A DNA stretch of 64,000 nucleotides from Litoreibacter janthinus (GTDB lineage: Bacteria; Pseudomonadota; Alphaproteobacteria; Rhodobacterales; Rhodobacteraceae): assembly GCF_900111945.1 (NCBI RefSeq), contig NZ_FOYO01000001.1:596251-660250 (forward strand). The letters are read 5' to 3'. The first letter of the stretch is position 1, and each line of letters starts with the position of its first letter. Below are positions 36,408 through 44,283 of this stretch, piece after piece. The notes below the pieces were generated by a model. It was not told where the DNA came from. It made no database searches and saw only the letters and a list, made by a program, of their open reading frames with translations. Made by a program: the position numbers and the translations under genes.

Positions 36408-37160
36408 ATGAGTCTGCACATGAATACCTCCACCGTCGACCCCTCCGAAATCGCAAAATTTGAAGCTATGGCCGCCGAATGGTGGGACCTGAACGGCAAA
36501 TTCAAGCCGCTTCATATGCTCAACCCATGCCGTTTGGATTACATCACCAGTCAGATTGCAGCTGAATTTGACCGCGATTTGGACGCCGCCGCGCCCTTCA
36601 AAGGACTTCGCATTCTTGACATCGGCTGCGGTGGGGGGCTTCTGGCTGAACCTATGGCGCGGCTTGGGGCGGACGTCGTAGGTGCGGATGCTGCAGCAGG
36701 GAATATTCCTGTGGCTCAGATACACGCCGTTCAGTCGGGTCTGGAGATTGACTATCGCCACACGACCGCAGAAGCGATGGCAGATGCAGGCGAGCAGTTT
36801 GATGTGGTGTTGAACATGGAGGTCGTCGAGCATGTGGCCGACCCCTTGGCATATCTGACAGCGTGTCAAACCCTGCTGAAACCGGGCGGATTGATGTTAT
36901 GTTCAACAATCAACCGAAATCCCAAAAGTTTCATGATGGCCATTGTCGGGGCGGAACACATCATGCGTTGGCTGCCCAAGGGGACGCACGAGTGGAACAA
37001 ATTCATCACGCCTGATGAGTTGTTCGATCTAATCGCGAAAGCTGGCCTTTCGCCTGTTGATCGCAAGGGTTTCGTATTCAATCCGATTACTTGGAGCTGG
37101 TCGTTGTCCGATCGGGATTTGTCGGTGAACTACGTCACCTCGAGCATCAAGACAGTTTAG
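36408..37160 (+). CDS. ubiG: Ubiquinone biosynthesis O-methyltransferase UbiG
   Basis: UbiG performs both SAM-dependent O-methylations of ubiquinone synthesis. The 250-residue protein has the family N-terminus ([26 protein letters not shown]), the SAM motif [20 protein letters not shown], and the membrane-contact region [18 protein letters not shown], followed by [12 protein letters not shown]. An alternative ATG at 36420 would shorten it by four residues; neither has a strong ribosome site. Its stop overlaps the stop of the convergent marR gene. Confidence 0.95.
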   Translation: MSLHMNTSTVDPSEIAKFEAMAAEWWDLNGKFKPLHMLNPCRLDYITSQIAAEFDRDLDAAAPFKGLRILDIGCGGGLLAEPMARLGADVVGADAAAGNIPVAQIHAVQSGLEIDYRHTTAEAMADAGEQFDVVLNMEVVEHVADPLAYLTACQTLLKPGGLMLCSTINRNPKSFMMAIVGAEHIMRWLPKGTHEWNKFITPDELFDLIAKAGLSPVDRKGFVFNPITWSWSLSDRDLSVNYVTSSIKTV

Positions 37161-37597
37161 TCTTCCAGCAAGCTGCGGCGCAAATCTCGTAACACCGGAA
37201 GTGCGTCGCGGATGCGGTCTGAGCCAACGCGCTCAATAAGCTCCATAACCATCGGAGTAATACTCTCGAGCGCAGTGTTGCGGGCGCGGCGACCGGCAGG
37301 GCTGATGACGACCTGCTTACGGCGGGCATCGTCCCAGTCCGGGGAGACGTGAATATGTCCGGCCCATTCCAGTTTTGACAATGTGTTTGTCAGCGCGCCG
37401 CGTGTTAAGGCAAAGCTCTTTGCAAGCTGGGCGGGTGTGCGCGGTTCAGTTTGCTGATAGAGATGATTAAGCATGGTGAAGTGCGACAGCTCCATCCCCT
37501 TTGGAAGGGCTTTGCCAAGTTTGCCGCGCGCAAGCTGATCCACCATGAACAGTTCGCTGAACAAGGACGCGGCAATTGGATCTTGGATGTCAACCAT
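37157..37597 (-). CDS. MarR-family transcriptional regulator
   Basis: The 146-residue protein has the winged-helix MarR fold: helices before the DNA-binding region ([13 protein letters not shown]), the recognition segment [29 protein letters not shown], the wing [19 protein letters not shown] and a C-terminal dimerisation helix. Its ligand and targets are unknown. It starts 2 nt after the nitrilase-family gene stop and is likely co-transcribed with it and grxC. Confidence 0.9.
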   Translation of the reverse strand: MVDIQDPIAASLFSELFMVDQLARGKLGKALPKGMELSHFTMLNHLYQQTEPRTPAQLAKSFALTRGALTNTLSKLEWAGHIHVSPDWDDARRKQVVISPAGRRARNTALESITPMVMELIERVGSDRIRDALPVLRDLRRSLLED

Positions 37598-37599
37598 AG

Positions 37600-38427
37600 T
37601 TAAAACTTATACGGGCGGTCATGCATTAAGGAAGGGACACGCTGTCGCGCCCGCGACACGTCGTCCAGATCGATTTCAAGGCAGACCATACCCGGATCGA
37701 CCCCTGCGTCCAGAATTACCTCGCCCCACGGGCTGATGACAATGGAATGCCCATGCGTTGAGCGCGATTTTCCCTCTGTTGCCTGATGCTTACCCGTTTG
37801 GGCTGGCGCAATGATGAAACAACCCGTTTCGATAGCGCGCGCACGAAGCAGGCTTTCCCAATGCGCTGCACCCGTTATGGGGGAAAATGCTGCGGGGACC
37901 GTGATCATCCGCGCGCCGGCCTGAGCCAAGTCGCGATAGAGCGCGGGAAACCGCATATCGTAACAGATCGTCAGGCCAATCTTGGCAAACCCAGCATCTG
38001 CCAAGACAGCGCGGCTTCCGGGACGGTAGCCTTTGCTCTCCTGATAGCTCTCGCTTTCAGAAATCTGCACGTCGAACATGTGGATCTTGTCATACCAAGC
38101 TTCGATCCCGCCCTCAGGATTGATCAAAAAGCACCTGTTGGCGAACCGACCATCGGGATCATCGGTTTTCAACCCCAGCGATCCGATAAGCAGCCAGATG
38201 CCATGACGTTTCGCCGCGTCGCGAAGCGCGGCAAGTGTTGGGTCGTCGTCCTGATGGCACAGAACCTGCATTTGATGGTTACGGCTGGTCGAAACGCAAT
38301 TCGTCACTTCTGGCGTCAAGACAAATTCGGCCCCATCAGCAACCGCGTCTTCCAGCAAAGCGAGTGTGACAGGCAGGTTCGCAGCGGGATCGTCGGTAAC
38401 GTTAAGCTGGAGCAATCCAATCCTCAC
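37600..38427 (-). CDS. Carbon-nitrogen hydrolase (nitrilase superfamily, Nit1/Nit2-like)
   Basis: The 275-residue protein has the Glu-Lys-Cys triad of the superfamily: Glu in LTPEVTN (about residue 40), Lys in YDKIHMFD (about 114) and Cys in LTICYDMRFP (about 151). Closest resemblance is to Nit1/Nit2-type enzymes that hydrolyse deaminated glutathione or omega-amides. It overlaps the stop of grxC by 4 nt, and linkage to a glutaredoxin fits glutathione repair, though this is inference. Confidence 0.9.
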   Translation of the reverse strand: MRIGLLQLNVTDDPAANLPVTLALLEDAVADGAEFVLTPEVTNCVSTSRNHQMQVLCHQDDDPTLAALRDAAKRHGIWLLIGSLGLKTDDPDGRFANRCFLINPEGGIEAWYDKIHMFDVQISESESYQESKGYRPGSRAVLADAGFAKIGLTICYDMRFPALYRDLAQAGARMITVPAAFSPITGAAHWESLLRARAIETGCFIIAPAQTGKHQATEGKSRSTHGHSIVISPWGEVILDAGVDPGMVCLEIDLDDVSRARQRVPSLMHDRPYKF

Positions 38428-38678
38428 ACGAGTAACCCATCAAGCTTTCCGGCGCGTTCCAAAGCGAACAAGTCGTCACACCCGCCGATGTGCTGCCCAT
38501 CGATGAAAATCTGCGGTACCGTCCTTCCGCCGTTGGCGCGCTGGATCATTTCGCCCTTCTTATCGGGGTTTCTGCCGACATCTGTTTCGTCGAAGGATGC
38601 GCCCTTCTGGGTCAACAGGCGCTTGGCCGCGTGGCAGAAGCCACACAAAGAAGTGGTATAGATTTCGATTTGCGCCAT
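38424..38678 (-). CDS. grxC: Glutaredoxin 3
   Basis: A small glutathione-dependent disulphide reductase. The 84-residue protein has the variant active site CGFC (both cysteines present, residues 12-15), then TVPQIFIDGQHIGGCDDLFALE with the cis-Pro and the GG motif for glutathione binding. The usual GrxC site is CPYC; Gly-Phe between the cysteines is common in alphaproteobacteria. It is followed by a nitrilase-family gene with overlapping ends. Confidence 0.93.
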   Translation of the reverse strand: MAQIEIYTTSLCGFCHAAKRLLTQKGASFDETDVGRNPDKKGEMIQRANGGRTVPQIFIDGQHIGGCDDLFALERAGKLDGLLV

Positions 38679-38715
38679 TGGGCAGGTCCTTAGTCATGCT
38701 GTGTTGGTGCATTAT

Positions 38716-39435
38716 CTAGTCATCTTTGGCCACGCGCGCTAGGACAAGCACATCCACTTTTCTAGCGCCCGCTTGCATGCAAGCCTCTGTGCAGGCGGCC
38801 AAAGTCGCGCCGGATGTCATGACATCGTCAATCAATAACACTGGGCGACCCTTTAATGCGCCGCCTCTTTTGGGGTGCGGCAAGATTGCGCCATCCAGTG
38901 TTGAATAGCGATTGTCTCGTGATTTTCCGTCAAGTATTTCTGTCATGCGAGGTCGATAAAGAGCGTCTGGTAAGTAGGTCAGGCTCAACGTTTGAGCCAA
39001 AACTTTTGCGATCAGGGCGGATTGGTTGTATCGGCGCTTAAGTTGACGAAGCCAGTGCAGCGGCACAGGGACGACCACGGTATCTTGTGTAACAGGCGGC
39101 GCGACGCGCGCCATCCAATGCGCCGCAGGGCGAGCAAGATCCGTTCGATCCCCGTGCTTCAAGCGCAAAACAATGTCGCGACCTTTGCCTCGATACATCA
39201 TCGCAGCGGCTCCGTGGTCCCATGGCCGCGCGATGGACAGGCAGTCATCGCATTGAACATCCTCCCCGCGGTCGGAACCGGGAAGGGGAACACCGCAACT
39301 TCGGCAGGTCAGACCATGTATAAAGTGCGTTTCGCGCCAACATTCACCGCAAAGCGACAGATCGTCCTCTACCGCTGCGCCGCAGGTGAGGCATTGTGAG
39401 GGGTAGATTAACTTGAGCGCGGATTGCAATTTCAT
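38716..39435 (-). CDS. comF: ComF-family phosphoribosyltransferase-like protein
   Basis: ComF proteins aid DNA uptake in competent bacteria; the biochemical role is unclear. The 239-residue protein has an N-terminal zinc-finger region with paired cysteines (CLTCG, CGEC, CRSCG, CDDC) and a C-terminal PRTase fold with the PRPP-binding motif VLLIDDVMTSGATLAACT. It lies between grxC (37-nt gap) and a divergent methyltransferase gene. Confidence 0.92.
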   Translation of the reverse strand: MKLQSALKLIYPSQCLTCGAAVEDDLSLCGECWRETHFIHGLTCRSCGVPLPGSDRGEDVQCDDCLSIARPWDHGAAAMMYRGKGRDIVLRLKHGDRTDLARPAAHWMARVAPPVTQDTVVVPVPLHWLRQLKRRYNQSALIAKVLAQTLSLTYLPDALYRPRMTEILDGKSRDNRYSTLDGAILPHPKRGGALKGRPVLLIDDVMTSGATLAACTEACMQAGARKVDVLVLARVAKDD

Positions 39436-39479
39436 GCCGTTCCTCTAAGTAGCGGCCTCTGAGCCGTAGGAGTTTTTTC

Positions 39480-40337
39480 GTGTCCCAACCCCGTCCTCTG
39501 ACAGATCGTGACGCCTTGGTGCGCCAGCGTGCACGGGCGGCACTCCAAGGCCCTGTCGAGTTTCTGCATGACGAGGCGGCGTATGAAATTCAGGAAAGGC
39601 TGATTGACGTTAACAGAACGTTTAAGTCGCCAGCGATAGTCACAGGCCACCCTGAATTCTGGGCGAAGATCATTCCAGAAGCGCTGATTGTATCTGATGA
39701 AGATACTTTGGCCTTGGAACCTGACGCGCATGATCTTGTCATTCACGCGATGTGCCTGCACTGGGCGAATGACCCCGTCGGACAGATGGTTCAGTGCCGC
39801 CGCGCGCTGAAATCTGATGGATTGTTCATAGCGGTGTTTCTTGGCGGACAGACACTGTTTGAGCTTCGCGCCGCGCTTTCTGAGGCAGAGGTCGCACTAA
39901 GCGGCGGGCTTGCTCCACGGGTGGCGCCGATGGGTGAAATTCGGGATTTGGGTGGGCTCATACAGCGCGCGGGTCTTGCTTTGCCTGTGGCGGATAGCTC
40001 CAAACGGTCTGTTAGCTACGGCTCTCCGATGGCGCTGATGCAAGATCTGCGTGCAATGGGTGAGGGCAATGCTCTGATGGATCGGCAAAAATCCGCACCG
40101 CGGCGTGATCTGTTCACGCGAATGGCGCGTATCTACTCTGACCATTACGCCATCGACGAAAATCGGATTCCGGCCACGTTCGAAATGATCTTCCTGACAG
40201 GTTGGGCCCCTTCTGAGACGCAGCAAAAACCTTTGCAGCCAGGATCGGCCTCCATACGCCTAGCGGATTTCTTGAATACGACCGAGTTGGGGCCAGACGC
40301 AAAACCCGTTAAAGGGCACGAGGACAAAAAGAGATGA
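39480..40337 (+). CDS. SAM-dependent methyltransferase-like protein (NDUFAF5/BioC-related)
   Basis: The 285-residue protein starts at GTG with AGGAG 8 nt upstream. It resembles the mitochondrial complex I assembly factor NDUFAF5 and BioC-like methyltransferases: LVRQRARAALQGPVEFLHDEAA at the N-terminus, DLVIHAMCLHWANDPVGQM in the middle and the AMGEGNALMDR segment. The glycine-rich SAM motif is not obvious; the region after residue 50 reads AIVTGHPEFWAK, so methyltransferase activity is uncertain. It overlaps hemH by 4 nt. Confidence 0.82.
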   Translation: MSQPRPLTDRDALVRQRARAALQGPVEFLHDEAAYEIQERLIDVNRTFKSPAIVTGHPEFWAKIIPEALIVSDEDTLALEPDAHDLVIHAMCLHWANDPVGQMVQCRRALKSDGLFIAVFLGGQTLFELRAALSEAEVALSGGLAPRVAPMGEIRDLGGLIQRAGLALPVADSSKRSVSYGSPMALMQDLRAMGEGNALMDRQKSAPRRDLFTRMARIYSDHYAIDENRIPATFEMIFLTGWAPSETQQKPLQPGSASIRLADFLNTTELGPDAKPVKGHEDKKR

Positions 40338-41383
40338 ACATGATGAACCCGACACCTTTGCCACATGCTGGCGCAGACCACCCGAAGGTCAAATTTGGCA
40401 AAATTGGCGTCCTCGTCGCCAATCTCGGAACGCCGGATGACTACACTTACTGGCCGATGCGTCGCTACCTGAACGAATTCCTGTCCGACAAGCGCGTTGT
40501 CGATATCGCATCATGGAAGTGGCAGCCGCTATTGCAGCTTATCATCCTGACGCGGCGCCCCTTCGCGTCGGGCGAGGCGTATAAAAGCATCTGGAACCAT
40601 GACAAAGGCGAAAGCCCACTGTTGACGATCACCAAAGACCAGACGGCCGCTATCAAACAGGTGATGCAGGGGAAATACGGCGATGATGTCGAGGTCGATT
40701 TCTGTATGCGCTACGGCAACCCGTCGACCAAGTCCAAGGTCAAAGAGTTGATCGCCAAAGGCTGTGACAAGATCGTGTTCTTCCCGCTTTACCCGCATTA
40801 TGCGGGAGCAACTTCAGCGACGGCAAACGACGAGTTCTTTCGCACGTTGATGGAAGAAAAGTGGCAGCCCTCCGCGCGAACGGTCCCAGCCTATTTTGAG
40901 AACGAAGCCTATATCGACGCGCTCGCCAAATCGGTGGAGCGTGCTTACGAAGGGATCGAACGGCCTGACATTCTGGTGTGTTCTTACCACGGCATGCCCA
41001 TCCGCTATCTCATGGAGGGCGATCCCTACCATTGCCAATGCCAGAAAACGACGCGCCTCTTGAAAGAGCGTCTGGGATGGGCTGATACGGACATCACAAC
41101 CACATTCCAATCGGTCTTCGGCCGCGAGGAATGGCTCAAGCCTTACACTGTCGAAGAGGTGGCCAGACTGGCCGAAGCTGGTAAGACGAAGATCGCGGTA
41201 ATCGCCCCGGCATTCTCAGCTGATTGCATCGAAACGCTTGAAGAGATCAACGAAGAGATCAAAGAAAGCTTCGAAGAGGCAGGCGGCGAGCAATTCACCT
41301 ACATTCCATGTCTCAACGACGAGCCCGCGCACATTGCAGCGCTCACCCAGATCATAGAAGAAAATTTGAAGGGTTGGGTCTAG
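40334..41383 (+). CDS. hemH: Ferrochelatase
   Basis: HemH inserts Fe2+ into protoporphyrin IX, the last step of haem synthesis. The 349-residue protein has VLVANLGTPDD, YNPxxY-region RYLNEFLSDKRV, FFPLYPHYAGATSAT, the active-site SYHGMPIRY (catalytic His) and PAFSADCIETLEEI with the metal-path Glu. Two cysteines in DPYHCQCQKTT may matter for an iron-sulphur cluster but this is uncertain. It is coupled to the methyltransferase gene upstream. A 45-residue gene overlaps its stop on the other strand. Confidence 0.96.
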   Translation: MNMMNPTPLPHAGADHPKVKFGKIGVLVANLGTPDDYTYWPMRRYLNEFLSDKRVVDIASWKWQPLLQLIILTRRPFASGEAYKSIWNHDKGESPLLTITKDQTAAIKQVMQGKYGDDVEVDFCMRYGNPSTKSKVKELIAKGCDKIVFFPLYPHYAGATSATANDEFFRTLMEEKWQPSARTVPAYFENEAYIDALAKSVERAYEGIERPDILVCSYHGMPIRYLMEGDPYHCQCQKTTRLLKERLGWADTDITTTFQSVFGREEWLKPYTVEEVARLAEAGKTKIAVIAPAFSADCIETLEEINEEIKESFEEAGGEQFTYIPCLNDEPAHIAALTQIIEENLKGWV

Positions 41384-41517
41384 TTCACCCGCGCTTGCAC
41401 CGGGCGGCCGTCAAACTCACGGTCGTCCACTTTGATGCGGATCAATCCGTTTTCCAGTGCCTGAACGAAGATCCCCTGAATGGATACGCAACTGCCTATC
41501 ATCACTGTCCGTAGCAT
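41380..41517 (-). CDS. 45-residue conserved-type small protein, unknown function
   Basis: A minus-strand frame starts at ATG 41517 with a GGGGGAAG purine run upstream and ends in TAG inside the hemH stop region. The product begins MLRTVMIGSCVSIQGIF and continues with ENGLIRIKVDDREFDGRPV; it looks like a compact beta-strand protein without a membrane segment. The pattern (charged, no low complexity, good ribosome site) suggests a true gene. It fits the size of small proteins seen next to hemH in roseobacters, from memory. Function unknown. Confidence 0.55.
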   Translation of the reverse strand: MLRTVMIGSCVSIQGIFVQALENGLIRIKVDDREFDGRPVQARVN

Positions 41518-41609
41518 CTTAACTTCCCCCAAAGTTATTAACGCGAGTCTAGCTAGGTTTTCTTCTTATTCCACCATTTTTTGACGCCAGCGCGAAGTTA
41601 GACTCAAGT

Positions 41610-42008
41610 CTATAGCCAGTCGCGCAAAATTGGGATCAAGGGGACGTCCGCAGGCGGCATAGGGTAGTTTTTCAAGGCGTTTGGCCGCGCCCATTCGAGC
41701 GTTTGGCCTTCTCGCGGGGTGGGAATTCCTTCCCACTTCCGGCAGGCAAATAACGGCATCAGCAGATGGAAATCATCGTAGCTATGGCTAGCAAAGGTCA
41801 ACGGCGCGAGGCAGCTTTGCCAAGTATTGATGCCCAGCTCCTCTTGCAGTTCGCGGACCAAAGCAACTTCAGGAGTTTCGCCAGCTTCTACTTTGCCTCC
41901 GGGAAATTCCCAAAGGCCGGCCATAGACTTGCCCTCAGGGCGCTGGGCCAGCAGAACGCGGCCGTCGGCGTCGATCAGCGCGACAGCTGAAACCAGAACT
42001 GTCTTCAA
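41610..42008 (-). CDS. mutT: 8-oxo-dGTP diphosphatase, MutT family
   Basis: MutT removes oxidised guanine nucleotides. The 132-residue protein has the complete Nudix box GGKVEAGETPEVALVRELQEELGI, preceded by GLWEFP. A TTG at 42008 overlapping the argJ stop codon (TTGA) is chosen as start because the family N-terminus (KTVLVSAVALID) follows at once; a longer reading inside argJ is possible but adds unrelated residues. It is probably translated by coupling to argJ. Confidence 0.9.
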   Translation of the reverse strand: MKTVLVSAVALIDADGRVLLAQRPEGKSMAGLWEFPGGKVEAGETPEVALVRELQEELGINTWQSCLAPLTFASHSYDDFHLLMPLFACRKWEGIPTPREGQTLEWARPNALKNYPMPPADVPLIPILRDWL

Positions 42009-43240
42009 GACCGGTAATCCGCGTTGATGTCGATATATCCATGGGTCAGATCGCAGGTCCAAACCGTGCTTTCCGCGCTTCCGACGCCCAGATCAACGCG
42101 GATCAGAAGATCATCGCCTTTCATATGAGCAGCGGCGTCAGCTTCTACGTATGAAGGGGACACCCAGCCATTCTCTGCAACCAGAACGTTCCCGAACCAG
42201 ATGGAAAGACGGTCCCGATCGGCATGTGCGCCCGACTTTCCGACAGCCATCACAACCCGACCCCAGTTCGGATCTTCCCCAGCAATCGCGGTCTTAACCA
42301 AGGGTGAGTTAGCGATAGACATGGCAACTTTTCGCGCGTCGCCAGCATCAACCGCACCTTCGACGCGGATTTCGACGAATTTCGTCGCCCCTTCTCCGTC
42401 ACGCACCACTTGATGCGCGAGGTCTTTCATTACGACACCAAGCGTCCGCTCGAAGGTTTCATTGTCCTCAACATCGACGCCAGACGCCCCTGTTGCTGCG
42501 ACAAGCAGGCTGTCGGATGTAGAGGTGTCGCTATCAACGGTTATCGAGTTAAAAGTGGCTTCGTTCTGTTTTGACACCATCGCTTGAAGACCGGCTTGGC
42601 TAATCTTGGCATCAGTGAAGATATAAACCAGCATCGTCGCCATATCCGGCGCAATCATACCCGACCCTTTGGCGATACCAGCTACAGTGACTTCAATGCC
42701 GCCGATCTCACAGGTTGCGCACGATCCTTTCGGGAATGTGTCAGTCGTCATGATGGCGCGCGCCGCGTCTTCGATGCGATCGGGCGCTAGGCCCTGTGAC
42801 AATTCACTCAGCGCGTCGGTGATTTTACCATGCGGAAGAGGCTCACCAATCACGCCTGTGGAACACGTATAGATATGCGAGACAGGCAGGTTCAGAGTAT
42901 TGGCGGCGGCGCTGGTAATCGCTTCAACCGCTTCGACACCGACGCGCCCCGTAAAGGCGTTAGAGTTGCCCGAGTTCACGACAAACGCGAACCCCTTCGC
43001 ATCATCTTCAACGCGCCCAAGCTTTGCTTGGCAGTCTAGAACGGGCGCCGATCGCGTAGAAGATCGGGTAAATGCGCCCGCTACTGCGCTCCCTGCATCG
43101 ATTTCGGCCAGCATAACGTCTGTTCGACCCGCATATCTAACGCCAGCCGCGATTGTCGAAAATCGCACGCCGTCAATCTGGGGCAGAGCGGGGAACCCCC
43201 CCTTGGGGGCAAGGGGGGAGACTTTGGTGATTTTGGCCAT
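42005..43240 (-). CDS. argJ: Bifunctional glutamate N-acetyltransferase/amino-acid acetyltransferase ArgJ
   Basis: ArgJ transfers acetyl groups in the cyclic arginine pathway and self-cleaves into alpha and beta chains. The 411-residue protein has AGVRYAGRTDVMLAEID at the N-terminus, VNSGNSNAFTG, and the cleavage motif GSGMIAPDMATMLVYI with the nucleophile Thr of the MATML segment. An inverted repeat with a 9-bp stem lies within codons about 8-15. It overlaps mutT. The parvulin gene lies 20 nt upstream. Confidence 0.96.
   Translation of the reverse strand: MAKITKVSPLAPKGGFPALPQIDGVRFSTIAAGVRYAGRTDVMLAEIDAGSAVAGAFTRSSTRSAPVLDCQAKLGRVEDDAKGFAFVVNSGNSNAFTGRVGVEAVEAITSAAANTLNLPVSHIYTCSTGVIGEPLPHGKITDALSELSQGLAPDRIEDAARAIMTTDTFPKGSCATCEIGGIEVTVAGIAKGSGMIAPDMATMLVYIFTDAKISQAGLQAMVSKQNEATFNSITVDSDTSTSDSLLVAATGASGVDVEDNETFERTLGVVMKDLAHQVVRDGEGATKFVEIRVEGAVDAGDARKVAMSIANSPLVKTAIAGEDPNWGRVVMAVGKSGAHADRDRLSIWFGNVLVAENGWVSPSYVEADAAAHMKGDDLLIRVDLGVGSAESTVWTCDLTHGYIDINADYRS
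43197..43218 (-). repeat. GC-rich inverted repeat near the argJ start
   Basis: CCCCCCTTG (43197-43205) and CAAGGGGGG (43210-43218) form a perfect 9-bp stem with a 4-nt loop, beginning about 22 nt inside the argJ coding region. In mRNA this would be a very stable hairpin just after the start codon. Confidence 0.7.
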
Positions 43241-43260
43241 TTGGGTAGACCCTTATGCGT

Positions 43261-44103
43261 CTATTGCTTCGACAACAGGCTTACATCGCGGATGGCCGAC
43301 GGATCAACTTCAACCTCTTCGCGCTCGACAGTTGCGGTCTCGGTCAGGCGGTTGATTTCTTCGTCGATCTTCTGGGCGCGAAGCTCACGTTCCAGCTCAT
43401 CGCGCACGGTGTCCAACGCGGGCGCTTCCTTCACACGGCTTTCGTTGCGCTTGACCACATGCCAACCAAATTGAGTTTGAACAGGCTCTGACACAGCGCC
43501 ATCCTCAAGGCCGATCACGGCGGTCTCGAAGGCAGGGACCATGGCGCCTTTGCCGAACCACCCCAAAGACCCGCCGCTGGGGCCACTTGGACCCGTAGAT
43601 TTTTCTTTCGCCAAATCAGCAAAATCCGCTCCATCGGCCAGAAGCGTGATCAGCTCTTTGGCCTCATCTTCCGTTTCTACCAGAATGTGTGAGGCGTTGA
43701 ATTCCATTTCTGGCTCGCCTTGTGTGTAACGCTCTTTGTAAAGGGCGTCGATTTTGGCTTCATCCAAGTCGGCGGTGCCGATTTTTGCCAGAAGCTCACC
43801 CGCAAGAAATGCGCGGATTTCGTTCTCTTTGCTGAGCTCTACCGTTTTGGAGAGGTCCTTCTCCATCTCTTGGCTTAGCGCGGTCTGCTGGATCAGCTGT
43901 TCCAGAATTCCTTCAAAAAGAACGGCGTCTTCGAGTTGCTTGTATTGCTCTGGAAGGCGCTCTTGCAGCGCAATCATGTGGCCCAAGGTGATGTCCGTAC
44001 CATTCACGGTGGCCATGACGGTCGATGCATCTTGCGCAGCTGCTGGCATTGCGACCGTTACGGCGAGCCCTGTTGCACGAAGAAGTGTTGAAAATTTGCC
44101 CAT
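43261..44103 (-). CDS. Periplasmic parvulin-type peptidyl-prolyl isomerase
   Basis: A PpiC/SurA-like folding factor. The 280-residue protein has a signal peptide (ATGLAVTVAMPAAAQ), an N-terminal helical chaperone-like region (residues 25-130) and a parvulin domain near 135-225 with FNASHILVETEDEAKEL, SGPSGGSLGWFGKG and TQFGWHVVKR. The ATG at 44103 follows GGAGACAGGT and gives the signal peptide directly; a 15-residue upstream extension is rejected. It is divergent from secA, a fitting partner in export and folding. Confidence 0.92.
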   Translation of the reverse strand: MGKFSTLLRATGLAVTVAMPAAAQDASTVMATVNGTDITLGHMIALQERLPEQYKQLEDAVLFEGILEQLIQQTALSQEMEKDLSKTVELSKENEIRAFLAGELLAKIGTADLDEAKIDALYKERYTQGEPEMEFNASHILVETEDEAKELITLLADGADFADLAKEKSTGPSGPSGGSLGWFGKGAMVPAFETAVIGLEDGAVSEPVQTQFGWHVVKRNESRVKEAPALDTVRDELERELRAQKIDEEINRLTETATVEREEVEVDPSAIRDVSLLSKQ

Positions 44104-44141
44104 AATACCTGTCTCCTCAGGGGCCGCTGGGGGGCGCGGCG

Positions 44142-44170
44142 TTGACACTATCAGACACGGCCCTTACATC
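44142..44170 (+). promoter_or_regulatory. Candidate promoter for secA
   Basis: TTGACA (44142-44147), an exact -35 consensus, is followed after 17 nt by TACATC (44165-44170) as a weak -10. It would give a leader of about 107 nt before the secA ATG. Confidence 0.5.
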
Positions 44171-44283
44171 GCCAAGAGGTTTGAGGCGCGTCTTGTCTTA
44201 GCCGTCGAGATATGGTGCGGCGGCCTTAGGGGCAAGGTGAACCTACACACGAATTTGTCAGCCATCAAAAAAGGCGCGGAAAT

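Noticed and set aside
41600..41611. Palindrome AGACTCAAGTCT after mutT
   Set aside because: Only 5-bp arms and no T run on the mutT strand; too weak to call a terminator.
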